DNA from: Crotophaga sulcirostris
Lineage: Eukaryota; Chordata; Aves; Cuculiformes; Crotophagidae
Assembly (NCBI GenBank): GCA_013397455.1
Contig: VYZB01000096.1
Location: 1,786,782 to 1,850,781 of the forward strand
Reading direction: 5' to 3'
DNA length: 64,000 nt
The notes beneath the pieces are model-generated. The model was not told where the DNA came from. It was given only the letters and a program-made list of their open reading frames with translations, and made no database searches. This document shows, in pieces, positions 20,827 through 33,100 of the stretch. Position 1 is the first letter of the stretch; each line of letters opens with the position of its first letter. The position numbers and the translations under genes were made by a program.

Positions 20827-23314
20827 GTGAAGATCTAACATGAAAGCTAACATATAGCTAATAGTGGTCATTGGGATACAAGACAATTAATTTTTAGGGG
20901 AAAATTAATAATGGGACCTACTACAATTCGATAAGGGTTTTATGAGGAAAAGTGTATTTTAATTATTTTATACTTATTTTAGAAAAACTATAAATGTAAA
21001 ATCCCCGAGTCCTTTCCCTTGCTCATCCCCTGGCCATTCTGTACCTTTACTTCCTACTCCCATTTTTGAAGAAGCATATTTTGAAACCAGCATATACGGA
21101 GCAAACATTATTGACAGTGGGAAGAGGAAAAGCATCGCTGCATGGTGTGCACTAGGCAGCACAAAGCCAGAGCAGCTGAAATACAGTCCAAGCTCTGCTA
21201 ATAGGATCTCTGGGAAACCATCCTTTTGTTAATGATTAATGGACAGAGGTCACCTTTTACTGTCTAATCATCTCCTGGCATGAGGGTAACAGCATGACAA
21301 ATTAAATGAGACCCAAAAAACGGGCATTCCCGATCTCACTCCTGCTAGGCTACACCACCTCAGGTGTTGAAGTAAAGGAAGAAGAACAAGTTGTAAAGCT
21401 TCTCCCCACAAGATTTCTGCAGACTTCAGTTCTTCACTCATGCATTGCCATCAACCTCTTCCTGCTCTACACCAATTGCTCTCCACCCAACTTCACTGGT
21501 GGATTAGTTCTCATCTGATTACACCACAGGAGAAGAGGGATTCAGGCCAAGGATTCATCCGATTCTCAGCATTTTATGTGTTTCTGAAGGTGGATTTCCT
21601 TTTCTGTCCACTTTCTTTCCTGATATGATTCTCAGGGCAAAATTAATATTCTTGCATTGTTGAAAACTGCACTAGGGAAAAAATATGTTGGTAACGTAAT
21701 TCCTGCAAGCACAGCTAAAACTGATATCTAAGCAATGTGAAAGTACACATGCAAAGAGACAGCATGCTGTCAGAGCTCTTCCAACATTTAAGGTAAAATG
21801 AAACACAATAAAAAGACTCCTCCAAGGTTTTGTTCCAGCATGTCCATTGTTTAGGGCTCTTGGTCTAGAAAGTCGCTTCACACAATTACAGTGTGAGACA
21901 TTGACTGCGCCACTCAGGTTTTCATTTGGAGACTCAAGCACGTCTGGCAGTTTTTCCTGGGCCATGCCCTATGCCCACCTAGGGCACACACAATTCATGG
22001 GAAGTGGGATGTGTGTTGGACCTCTTTGTTGGCTTTAGGCACCACTATGTTTCATTGCCCTGGGGGCTATTGGCTGGTGGAGCAGTCTGATTGAAATAAA
22101 ATCTCTGTTTGAACCTTCTTTTTATTAAAAAAAAAAGAAGGTTAATTGAGTCCACAAAGACATTACCACAGTCATGAAGAAGTAGCTGCTTCCTCTCAGA
22201 TCACTGCCCTGCTGATCCGGGGACCTTGGCAGAACAAGCATACGGGCAGTAAATGTCAGCAGCAATCCCATGTTGTAAAGGATCTCAGCAGATCTCAGTA
22301 GGAAAGTGAGATGGTTGTGAGTCAGTATTTGGCTGAGAAGCTGCTTAGAAACATCTCACTAGTCATCTGCTTCAGGAAGCATAACAGGTGATTCAGCAAC
22401 CTGGGCGGCACTCTCTGACCTGAATCAGTTCGGAACCAGAATGTGGGACCTGCTGGCTGGGATGGAAAGCTAAGGACTGTTGGATCCTCTTAATCAGCAT
22501 ATACCAGCCTTTAGAACAAGACCTTTTAGCTCCTCTGAGTTTGTGCTTCTACTTGCAACTCTAATAACACGGGGCAGCTTGAGTTTCTCCCGATTTCACT
22601 GGAGGTATCCCTTTTAGCGTAACAATGTGAAGTGCGGAACACGATTTCTGTATCACGCTGTAAGTTGTCTTAGGGGAAAGAACCATTCCTGCTACTACAC
22701 TACAAAATGATTACAAGAGAGAAACATTCATTTGGGATGAAGTCTCCCTCTCATGACATGATCCCACATTGTCTAGTATTCACGGTGCTAGCTCCATCCC
22801 TGATGGGGCCCTTGAGAAACAGCCATTGCAACCCAAACTACAACCACCATCAGTACAACTCAAAACAGTGCCAGATCTCTGCATTTGTCATCTACATTAC
22901 CCACAACAGCATAAACTATTGCCTGTTTTGCAGGAATCTCACGTTCTCTGTTGTTTCCCAAAGAGTGTATCCAAGAGTGGAAGTTTCTCTGGAGTCGAGC
23001 ACTCAACATTACATCTTCAGTTCCCAATTATCCATCAGCAAATCAGTTAATGCCAAAGGTGGAAGCAAGCTCTCCTGGCTATATCAGGGAAGGGGGTGTT
23101 GGATGAGGGAAATGAATGTATGAAATGGGGTGCAAGTCCCGAGCAGGGTACCCGAATGGGGCACAAAACCGGGCCAGAAGGACTCTGCTGTGCAATGACA
23201 GCTACGGCGGGCTGGCACCTGTCGCCAGCCTGTGTGGACAAACCCTGCACCTCGAAATCCCAAACCTAGGGAAGAGGCAAAGGCTGCCAGCCTGGGGTGG
23301 GGGAGTGGGGAACC
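20827..23314. other. Intergenic sequence upstream of BAALC
   Basis: No gene recognised. The last 200 bases before the gap become richer in G+C and CpG (CCCGAGCAGG, AAACCGGGCC, CTACGGCGGG), as expected on approach to a CpG-island promoter. Confidence 0.5.
22112..22143. repeat. 12-bp inverted repeat (hairpin)
   Basis: AACCTTCTTTTT at 22112-22123 pairs perfectly with AAAAAGAAGGTT at 22132-22143 across an 8-base A/T loop. It may be a chance palindrome or the trace of a small element; no element borders are evident. Confidence 0.6.
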
Positions 23315-23866
23315 NNNNNNNNNNNNNNNNNNNNNNNNNNNNNNNNNNNNNNNNNNNNNNNNNNNNNNNNNNNNNNNNNNNNNNNNNNNNNNNNNNNNNN
23401 NNNNNNNNNNNNNNNNNNNNNNNNNNNNNNNNNNNNNNNNNNNNNNNNNNNNNNNNNNNNNNNNNNNNNNNNNNNNNNNNNNNNNNNNNNNNNNNNNNNN
23501 NNNNNNNNNNNNNNNNNNNNNNNNNNNNNNNNNNNNNNNNNNNNNNNNNNNNNNNNNNNNNNNNNNNNNNNNNNNNNNNNNNNNNNNNNNNNNNNNNNNN
23601 NNNNNNNNNNNNNNNNNNNNNNNNNNNNNNNNNNNNNNNNNNNNNNNNNNNNNNNNNNNNNNNNNNNNNNNNNNNNNNNNNNNNNNNNNNNNNNNNNNNN
23701 NNNNNNNNNNNNNNNNNNNNNNNNNNNNNNNNNNNNNNNNNNNNNNNNNNNNNNNNNNNNNNNNNNNNNNNNNNNNNNNNNNNNNNNNNNNNNNNNNNNN
23801 NNNNNNNNNNNNNNNNNNNNNNNNNNNNNNNNNNNNNNNNNNNNNNNNNNNNNNNNNNNNNNNNNN
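23315..23866. other. Assembly gap of 552 N over the BAALC promoter and start codon
   Basis: The N run ends inside codon 3 of BAALC. The sequence on its right is extremely GC- and CpG-rich, a common reason for dropout. The promoter, 5' UTR and first seven coding bases are hidden. Any open frame drawn through the N is meaningless. Confidence 0.98.
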
Positions 23867-24019
23867 GCGGGGGCAGCCGGGCCGACGCCATCGAGCCCCG
23901 CTACTACGAGAGCTGGACGCGGGAGACGGAGTCCACCTGGCTGACCAACACGGACTCGGAGAGCCCGCAGGAGGGCGGCAGCGCCGAGCCCGGCCGCGAG
24001 CAGGGCGGCCCGCGCCCCG
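23867..24019 (+). CDS. BAALC: BAALC exon 1, 5' end missing in gap
   Basis: The first two bases (GC) are the end of codon 3 if the protein begins MGC as in other vertebrates. Fifty complete codons follow, then one base (G) before the donor GTGAGT at 24020. The visible part begins GGSRADAIEPRYYESWTRET and ends GREQGGPRP. Confidence 0.95.
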
Positions 24020-24150
24020 GTGAGTGGGGGCGGCGGGGGCGCGGCGGGAACTCGCACACACGGCGCGGTCTGTGTCCGCCCGCCGCCCCCCACCGGCTGC
24101 TCCCAGCGGGAAACGCAGGCGCCAGAGTCTCCGGGGGCACCTTACGGCAG
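23867..24150. promoter_or_regulatory. BAALC: Right part of a CpG island at BAALC exon 1
   Basis: Dense CG dinucleotides run from the gap through exon 1 into intron 1 (GCGGCGGGGGCGCGGCGGGA after the donor), in clear contrast to the AT-rich surroundings. The centre of the island is presumably within the gap. Vertebrate BAALC is known to have a CpG-island promoter. Confidence 0.75.
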
Positions 24151-27100
24151 CGTTCCGGTGCCGCACGGGGGGCTACAGGGAAGCTCTTTATCGGGAGGTG
24201 CAGGGATAAGACGAGGGGGGACGGTTTTAAGCTGAAGGAGGGGAGATTCAGATTAGATGTTAGGAAAGAATTTTTTATTTTGAGGGCGGTGAGGCCCTGG
24301 CACAGGGTGCCCAGGGGAGCTGTGGGTGCCCCCTCCCTGGAGGTGCCCAAGGCCAGGCTGGATGGGGCCAGGAGCAGCCTGGGCTGGTGGGAGGGGTCCC
24401 TGCCCAAGCCAGGGGTGTTGGAACTGGATGGGCTTTAAGGTCCCTTCCGACCCAAACCATGCTATGGTTCTGTGAAGTCCCAGAGCGCCCACTGTTCCTT
24501 GCTGACCCTCCACTGCCAGCCCACACGCCGATTCCGGCCAACAGCACGCGGGGATTGCCTGGCCTAGAGACCTTCTCACAGAGGGGTTGTGAGAGAGGGC
24601 ATAGAAATGCCATCAGCTACGTAGTAACATCACCAGAAGAGGAGAGAACTTGATCTTTGCGGCTTTTGCTGTGAAATACGTGGCATTTTTTGTTTATTTA
24701 TTTATTTTTCCAAAGCAAGTAATTTCAGAAATAGGTTTAAAATAGGGAAGAGGGACTGATATGCCAGCCTTCTCCCACACTGCCTTAAATTAGGATGATA
24801 TACAAAACCAAAACCTGATCAGATGGTGGACTGCGCAGGAGCTGACGTGCAAGTCTAGTTCTTGTCAGTGTGGCACATTCTTAGGTGTGCACTTGAGGTC
24901 TTACCGTAGGGGCAGAGGTGGAAAAGGGAATGAGGAGCTCTAACATGATGTGGGGCTTAAAACATTTTCAGAATTATTGCATATTGCAGTGGTATCTAGA
25001 AATTTCAATCTGGGTTCAGAAATCCATTGTGCTAGATGTTATACAAACGCAACATGAAAATGGGCACTGCCTCAGGTAAATTACACGTTGCATATAAAGC
25101 AGCAACTGCCTATAGGCAGCTTCTGAGGAAAAGAAGTAACTTTGCAGAGTTTTATAGTGAGCTACAAAGCACCAGGAAGAAATCGTGGAAGTGCAGGAGT
25201 GAAAATTCAAAGGTGGGCATCACAGGCCAACTGGAATAGAGAGGCAGTGACTGTGCACTGACCGAAATACGACAGGGAGGGAGAAGAGAAGTCATAAAGG
25301 GTTCATGTTGTACTCCTAAAGGCTAAGTAAAGATTTTGTAGTAATAACGTGAAATTATGAGAATTTGAAGGTGAATTGGAATATGAAATGCTGCATTGAA
25401 CAGGATTATGTAAGGAATTTAAAGAAGTCCAAGACGATACTGGCTGGTAAGCTTGAATGACGGCTGGCAGTCTTGTCTCTAGCAATGAAGACACAGCAAG
25501 TGTTTCCTCAGTACCCATCCTTAGCATTGTCTTAGCCGTGTTGAACTTGGGTTAGTGCCTGAACATCATATACAGAAGCCACGTAGTCTGAGATTTGGTA
25601 TTGAATAGAAAGTGATAAGAAGGTAGATCAGCAAGTATTCCTCCTAGAAACGTGCTATAATTGAATTTGTGTTTACAGATGAAGATATCGGAGATAAAGA
25701 GAAGAGGACAGCGCTCAAGTCCAATAGAGACTGATTAGGGCAAGAGAAACTCTTTACAAAAAGCCTTTCAGAAGAGATCAGAGAGGAAGGCAGTGAGGAG
25801 AGGACAGATAAAGGAAGGGTTAGATTCACCCATCAGCACAGCCATGGTGGCAGCAGCTTAAGGAACCTGAGGAATGCATCCTGGTCCTAATTAGTGCATT
25901 GAAAGTCATAAAGTATTAATACTTCATTAAGAGCTGTTGTAGGGTAAGGACTGACGTGGGAAAAGAAAAGACTAAGGAGAGGTACTCCACGGAGTGGAAA
26001 CAGCATGTTCTGTGAATTTAGAGATGAAAGGGAGAGGAAGCAGCAACTGGAGGGGCAATGAGGTCAAGTATGGGTTAAGACGTGAAGAGGAAAACATGCC
26101 TTTAGTATGAGAACTGAAAACTACCAAGGAATGAGAGGGAAAAGAGTAATGGAGGGGATAAGAGTCGGATGAAGGAGATGAGGAGGTGGGGTGTGACATG
26201 GACATAAGTGGAGGCAGGGAACTTTTGTAAGTGGGACATAGAAAGGGAGGAGGCAGACAGGGAAGCTAGGACCAGCCAAAGGCAGCTGGTGAGAAGAAGG
26301 TGAAGTTGATGTTCGTCATTTTTTGCTTGGAATACATTGTTAAAATTCTGTGAAGAGGGAGAAGTGGAGGCAGGATGAAGGAAAGCTTTCAGGAAAACAC
26401 CAAAAGCAGCAAAAGGTGACTGTGATTGTCGACATATTTCAATTAAGTGGAAAAAACACCAGACATTGGACACCAAAATGAAAATCAGTAAATCAGGGAT
26501 GGAAGAATGTGTGGTATACATGATCAGCAAGCGTATCAATGAGGAAAGGGTCAGTAACTATTGTACATTAGTCTTAATAATCTCATGCCACTCCAGAATT
26601 TCATTATATCCTCCTCCTTTTGTCAGCCAGCATATTTAGCTTTCTGTTTGTACTATGTGTATTTGTATAGGCAAATGTTTGTATCTTTACTAAAGCATTT
26701 TGAAGGCTAAAATATTATTAAATTAAAAAGCAAGTAATGAGTTTGTGTTTTTTTTAATTTATCCTTTGCTTTTCCTTTCTTCCGATTTCAACTGATCCTT
26801 TCTTAGAATTTGTCCACTTTCCTACCTGATTTTTTACATCCACTTTAATAAGGTGTATTACAATCTTCCTGTTTTTTACAAGAAGACATATAGGACAATA
26901 TCAGTTGTGATAATACAGCTAAAATAAGACCGACAGTTTTTCTAGGTTCATGAGAAATCACTAACAGCCATTAACACAGGTGGTAGCAATTTGTTGCAGT
27001 ACACTGCTGAGGCTTTGACAATTATTGGCAAGGTAAATTGATACAGATGAAGAGGGGTAGAAAAGTAATGAATAATTTCTTGAAGCATTGCAGGTGGTGA

Positions 27101-30100
27101 AACTGAAGGACATCTTCTAGAACATAAGCGTACTCACTGTTCATAGGGCGAGTGGCTTCCAGGAGGGAGAAAAAACAAGGAAAAACTCATCATGGGCCCA
27201 TACAGAGCTGTTTCTCTTAAGAACATCCCTTGCTATGAGAGTGAAGAACTTTTCAGAGGATTCAGCTACTGTATAGGCTGTAGCTGGGGAAAAATAACAT
27301 ACTACATTTTTGCTTAGTAACCGTTCCTTGTTCCTCACAGCCCTTTGCACAAATTGCCCTCTCTTTAGAGGGTCTGATTCAGCTAAGTGGAAGTGTTAGC
27401 ACAAGTAATGACTTTCTGGGGAAGTGAGAATCTGCAGGTGCAGGCGAGGCCCCAGGGCAGTCACCTTGGATTACAAGCAAACCGTGGGGAAAAGGTTGAA
27501 ATAACAAAAACTGCACACAAACTGCAAGTATTTTGGAACACATTTGCATAGCCTGCTGTGTTACATTGCTGATATGTATATGTATGTGTAGGCTTGTAAC
27601 TTAAGATGCACAATTTCCTACCAGAAACCAGTATTGTAAAAGTGCTTTATAAACCTGTTCAATGCCAACTATAATGATTTTTTGTTTTTTGTTTGTTTTA
27701 AAACAGGCTTTAAGTCATCGTATTTCTATTTCTTTCCATTTTTCAGTGACAGGTTAGCTGCTGTATTGAATTGTTTTTTCTTTATTATGCTTGAAAGTGC
27801 CACAGGCTGGATGAAGCAGCATGTTACCTCATGGTCAGAGAGACCTTGCAATCATGATTTACCTCACGGGCTGCAAACTCCTTAGGACAGGATCTCTCCT
27901 TGCTGATTTCCAACAGCAACTGGCACAGTAAGACTCCAGTCTTGGCTGGAGATTGTTATTGAAATGCAAATAAAAATAAGTAATTTTTAAGTGATGTAGC
28001 AACCAAGTTAAAAGGAATTCTCTTCTATGAGAACTGAAAAGCTGCACGTTGTTTGCCTCAGGACTCACTTGTTCAGTGATTTGAGTCCTCAACTAATAAA
28101 ACTTTTCTTTATTTTTTTTATTATTACCTGACTCACAATATTGGATAGGGCTTTAAAATCAAAGACAACTGTTTTTAGTTCTTTGTACTTTGCACTATTT
28201 CTGTAGTAAAGTCTTTTTTTTCCCAAAGCATATTAAAAAAAACATTATCCACATTTCACACAGATTCACCTGATGCACTTGGGAGAAAAACTTGCTTATG
28301 GCATCACCAAATGTAACTGCAGTCAATGGTCTGCCAGGAATGAAATCTGCAGTTTAGGGTTGGTTCATCTCCTAGCCAAGACATTTGCAAAATAGCTATG
28401 AAATGGGAGCAGAATTGAGTCCTTTGTAAAATTAATAAAGAAAATCAGAGGGAAACAGGAGAAGCTTTATCAGTAGCTAGCTAGCTAATACTTTATCTTG
28501 CGTAGTTGCTTTTAATATAGTTGTGAATTTATGAATAATTATTGACTTAAATGACCAGCTTATGCTGCTGCTCTGCTATTTTGTGATCGTTGACAGCTGT
28601 GGGAAGTTTTGCAGACCAGGTTCATCTTTGCTGTTAGGCTGTGGTTGAGACTCAGTATGTAGAACCCAGGGTTTCCGAGGTAGCCTTTCATAGAGAAGTT
28701 TTAGAAAATTACTTTTCCATCCTTTACAATTGGAGAGGCTGGAAGCAGCCACAGCCAAAGAGCAGGGCTGTGTGAACACCAGTTGCCATAACAACAGGGT
28801 GCTGGCTTGGACCACAGCTGCAGTCATCTCCTCTTTCATTTACCAGGTATACAACAAGTTAAAAGCTTAACAGAAACGAATAAGCAAGCATCAGGTCGTA
28901 AATGTGCAGCAGATGGTTTCTGTAAATTGGACTGCAGAGCAGTATTTAATAAAACCCCCTATTTTAGCTTAAGAGCCAAAGAGGGATCACTTTTGCTAGT
29001 GCGTAATATAGATATATCAGTATCTCTTTGTGTTCTTATGCCCATTACTACTGCTCTGACAGAGCTGCAGAATCTCTGAGGCTGATAGGGACTTCTGAGG
29101 GTCACCTTGTCCAACCTCTGCTTAGAGCAGGTTGCCCAGGGCCGTGTCCAGACAGGTTTGAATAACTGCAAGGATGGAGAGTCCACAGCCTCTCTGGACA
29201 GGCAGGGCCAGTTTTCAGACACACTTGTTATAAAAAAGTTTTCTTATGTTTAAATGGCATTTCCTGAATTTCAGCTTGTGCTCATTACTTCTTGTCCTTT
29301 CACTGGATACCACTGAGAAGTCTGGCTTTATAAACATAGATAAAATCCCCTGAGCCTTGTCTCCTCTGGGATGGCTTCTTCGTGTTGTCTGAAGAAGGCG
29401 TCATCTCCTTCTTCCTCATCTGGCAGTCTGTGACAAACACCCACCACAGCATCACCTGCATTGGTCTGAGAGTGATCCAGCAGCTCATCATTGATGAACC
29501 CAGCTGGTTCATCATTGTCCCAAGGCAGAGCTCCATTCTTTTATTAATGTGTTGGCTCAAAATCTGATATGTCTAAGAAGCAATTATTGCAATGACTGTG
29601 CCTTGGTATTTCCAGGACATAACCTTATTACCGTTTTACAGTAAAAGTGAATAAATACAGATTTTTCCTGGGCTGTAGACATATTACAGTAATTCCATAT
29701 TCTACCTTACTCCCAGACCTTGCATGTAATGGTATGGTATTTGCTAAAGGATCCCATTTTAATATTGTTCCTGGACTTTAGTTATGTGATATCTGCCATT
29801 TCAGTTGTTACTAGCCTCTGTATGGAGCGTGGTACTGAGGAGACCTTTCTAAAGCATGTGAAAAGGGTAAGAAAATTTAAAATAGCACATGGAATGTTTC
29901 ATGGAGTCACAAGAGAAAGGTTTTGGATCTAATTTTTACAATCCAGCTTTCAGAAAGCAGCCTTCTCATGTGCCTGCTCAACTTTGCATGCTAGCTTTTT
30001 GTGTGTTGATTTTTACATGGATGGACAACAGACTTCTTATATGTGTTAAGTGCCTCTGTAGGTGCTTCTGTCTGCACAAGAAGAGGATACAGTTCAGAGA

Positions 30101-33100
30101 CCTCTAAAGATTACTTTTGAAAAGCATGATTTGACAGGCACAGATGTTATTTAAGAACAAAAGCTGAAATAAAAATTGGAAGCAACAGATTATTTCAACA
30201 TATTGTCAGAGAACTTCGGCATTTTCATTTTATATCCCTGACTGATCCCACTTCTCCCCATCCCACTCCTGAAACTAAACCTCTCCTTATTTTTAAGCAT
30301 GGAAAAAGGCCTGTTGATACCGAGAGCACCTGTGTTTAAACTTTTTGCTGAATTATGAGAGTAGGATTGTTACAGGCGCAAATGTTGTTTGAGATAATTT
30401 GTAGGGAATGCAAGTAATTTGAGACTGTTGCTGCCATTTTGCACTATGGCCATTCTGTGTAATTATATGCTTTGTGAGTGTTGTATTTATTTTGTTCTAT
30501 TTATTCAGTTAAAAAATGTCAGTGATACTTATTTGTTCCATCAGAACATACTAAACGACCTCCCTCCATCACCTTTGGAAGTATTTTAAAATTAATTCTT
30601 TATTAATAGACAACTGCTATACAAAAAGGAAGAGTCCATAATGAGCAAAATTTTTTAAATGTATCAGAAATAATTGATAGATTAGAAAATTTATTCAATT
30701 ACGAACCTTCAGTTGGCTGTTTTGTTAGAGGCATTAGACTCAACAGCTGAAAAACATCAGTCTTGTTTAATGGTATGTGGAGAGAGCAGGGGCTGGGCAG
30801 GGATCTCCCACTGCCTGCTCTTTCATTAGCAGCCTCTTTCTGCATCTAGGATTCTCCCAAAGCACTGCAAAAGCTGAATAATAATACATAACTTTTCCAC
30901 AAGATCTCTTTGTTTCTGATTAATTCTTATTAACTAATGGCCAACATTCTTGCTAAATCCCTCCTGCGGTCTAAAGCAGACCTACTTGGATGGATTGCCC
31001 ACAGTCTCCCCCAGTATAGTCATATATCCACAGAAAAAATAAATCACAAAAAATGCTATGTGCTTGAGCACTTGAATTATATGAAGGGCTTTTCTGACTG
31101 TTCACAGAACCAGAAAGGAGAAAGGTTGAGTGAAATGATTCGCAAGAGAGGAGATTAGGAACCTTCTTGCTGGATAACTTTCCATTGGAAAGAAAATGCT
31201 TCTTGAAGCATTGAAATCTTTCATGAGAAAAATTTTCTTAGTTACTGAGAGCCGAAGGAATGTCATTAACTACATGAAGAGCTGTTGCCCTTTGCCTCAA
31301 CAGTGGGAGATGGGGAAGACAGATGGTGAGAGAGGGAAAGTGTCTGGAAGGGTTTTAGCAGGAAACGTGAGCAGTGGTTTTCGTTGATGATTTGTCCTGC
31401 TTGCAGGATGCTTAGATGGAAATGGTTCTGCAAAATCCTTCTTTTTGTGGAAAAAGCTCCCTCCCCCATATTCTGATTCAGGTTATTTTAAAATTCTTTT
31501 TTCTTTTCCTCAGGAATGAATTTACATGTTCTGTCCAATTCCAGTAGCTCAAAACTAACACTTAAAACCAGAATTAGCATTAGGTGAAGACTCCTGCCAA
31601 TCTCACAGTACAGGTGCAATGTATTTTATACAGGAAACACAGCTCAGAGTGCAGTTTACCTCATTGCCTGTTGATTAAAATTGCCAGAATTTCCATATTG
31701 ATCACATAGTGCAGTAATCCAGCATTTAAGTGACAGAAATCTGTCTTTTCTGTACCTGTAGTTAGGTATAGAATTTATATTTTATAATAGAAACAGCACT
31801 GATACTTCTAGTCTCACTTTTTTCTCGTGTACTCCTGCAGTTTAAAAAATAAATTGATTGCAATTAAAAAAATCTGAGATTTAAAGTTGAATTTTATCTT
31901 AAATTAAAATACAGTAATAGTTAAGACTCAGAAACTGAACAATTGAAGCCATGAGTATATTATAAGGCTTTTTACTTGACTAGCATAAGGTAGTAGATTA
32001 TGCGGATAATATTTCGAAAGCTGTGTGATTGTGTGCATTTCTTGGCAGTGGTCTTGCATGAAAGAAGTGGCTTGTTCCTTTACTGTGTGCAAATAAATAG
32101 TGCGTTCCTATTCCAATTTTATTATCGGATGAGTATATGCATAATTATTTCCCTAGATTGCCACACTGCCTTTTTTCTTCTACTTAGGAAAAATATAGGT
32201 TGAACGTAAAACAAACAGGTAGATGGAGGAGCAATGTTTTGCCAGGGAACACTGGCAGCTGAGGGCTGTGAGGCAGAATTTTCTATCTTAAGGATTTTTT
32301 TAATTCACCAAGCCACACTGGATTGTTTCTGCATTGCTGTTTGCTTGACTAAGACTTCAATTTTAAACTGATGATGAAAAAGAAGTAACACTGAGCCTTT
32401 CGTTCCTCCTGGAAGATCATGGATGCAGGCTAGCCTGTTCAGGTGGATGCTGGCTACTGAAAATAATCAGCCAGCTCTCTATTGATTGACTGATTTTTTT
32501 ATTTTTTTTTTTACCGTTTTCCTAGCAGTGCATATGGTTTATGTTTCAGCATGTTTCAACTGGATATTGTCCTCATGTTGCAGTTGTCATTCTTGTATTC
32601 TTGTCATGCTGGTATTTCCCAGGTGGGCTATCAGAACTGCAGTGCTAAAAGTGTGAATTTCTGCCGCTTGCACAAAGCTGCTGCCCGAGCGCTTTCTGAG
32701 TGTTTAGCACCATCTGTAGAAAAGATGAAAAAAAATCATGTATTTATCCAGTAGATTGGTAACAGCTGATGACATTAGGTTTTAACACGGTTGCTACCCT
32801 CATTTTAGGATGACCACTAAATGTGAGTCATAATTTTTTGACATGTATACAAGTACATTAAGCCAAAGCATTTTATGATCCCAATCATAGTATGATGGGC
32901 CAGTGAAGACATCATTATCATTTCATATATTCATAGGCTGTAAGGCTGGAAATGTCACCTGGCCATACAGCCCACTGCTCTTATCCTAAGTTAATTCTCA
33001 TATGGAACATACCTTTGTGGCATTCAGACTTAATTTACAGCTTCTCAGTGGCTGACATTTTGCCTAAGACTTCGTAAATCAGACCAGTATCTAATCACTT

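Noticed and set aside
23084..24438. Several long open frames on both strands that span the N run
   Set aside because: They are open only because N translates to X. The only real coding part is BAALC exon 1 at 23867-24019.
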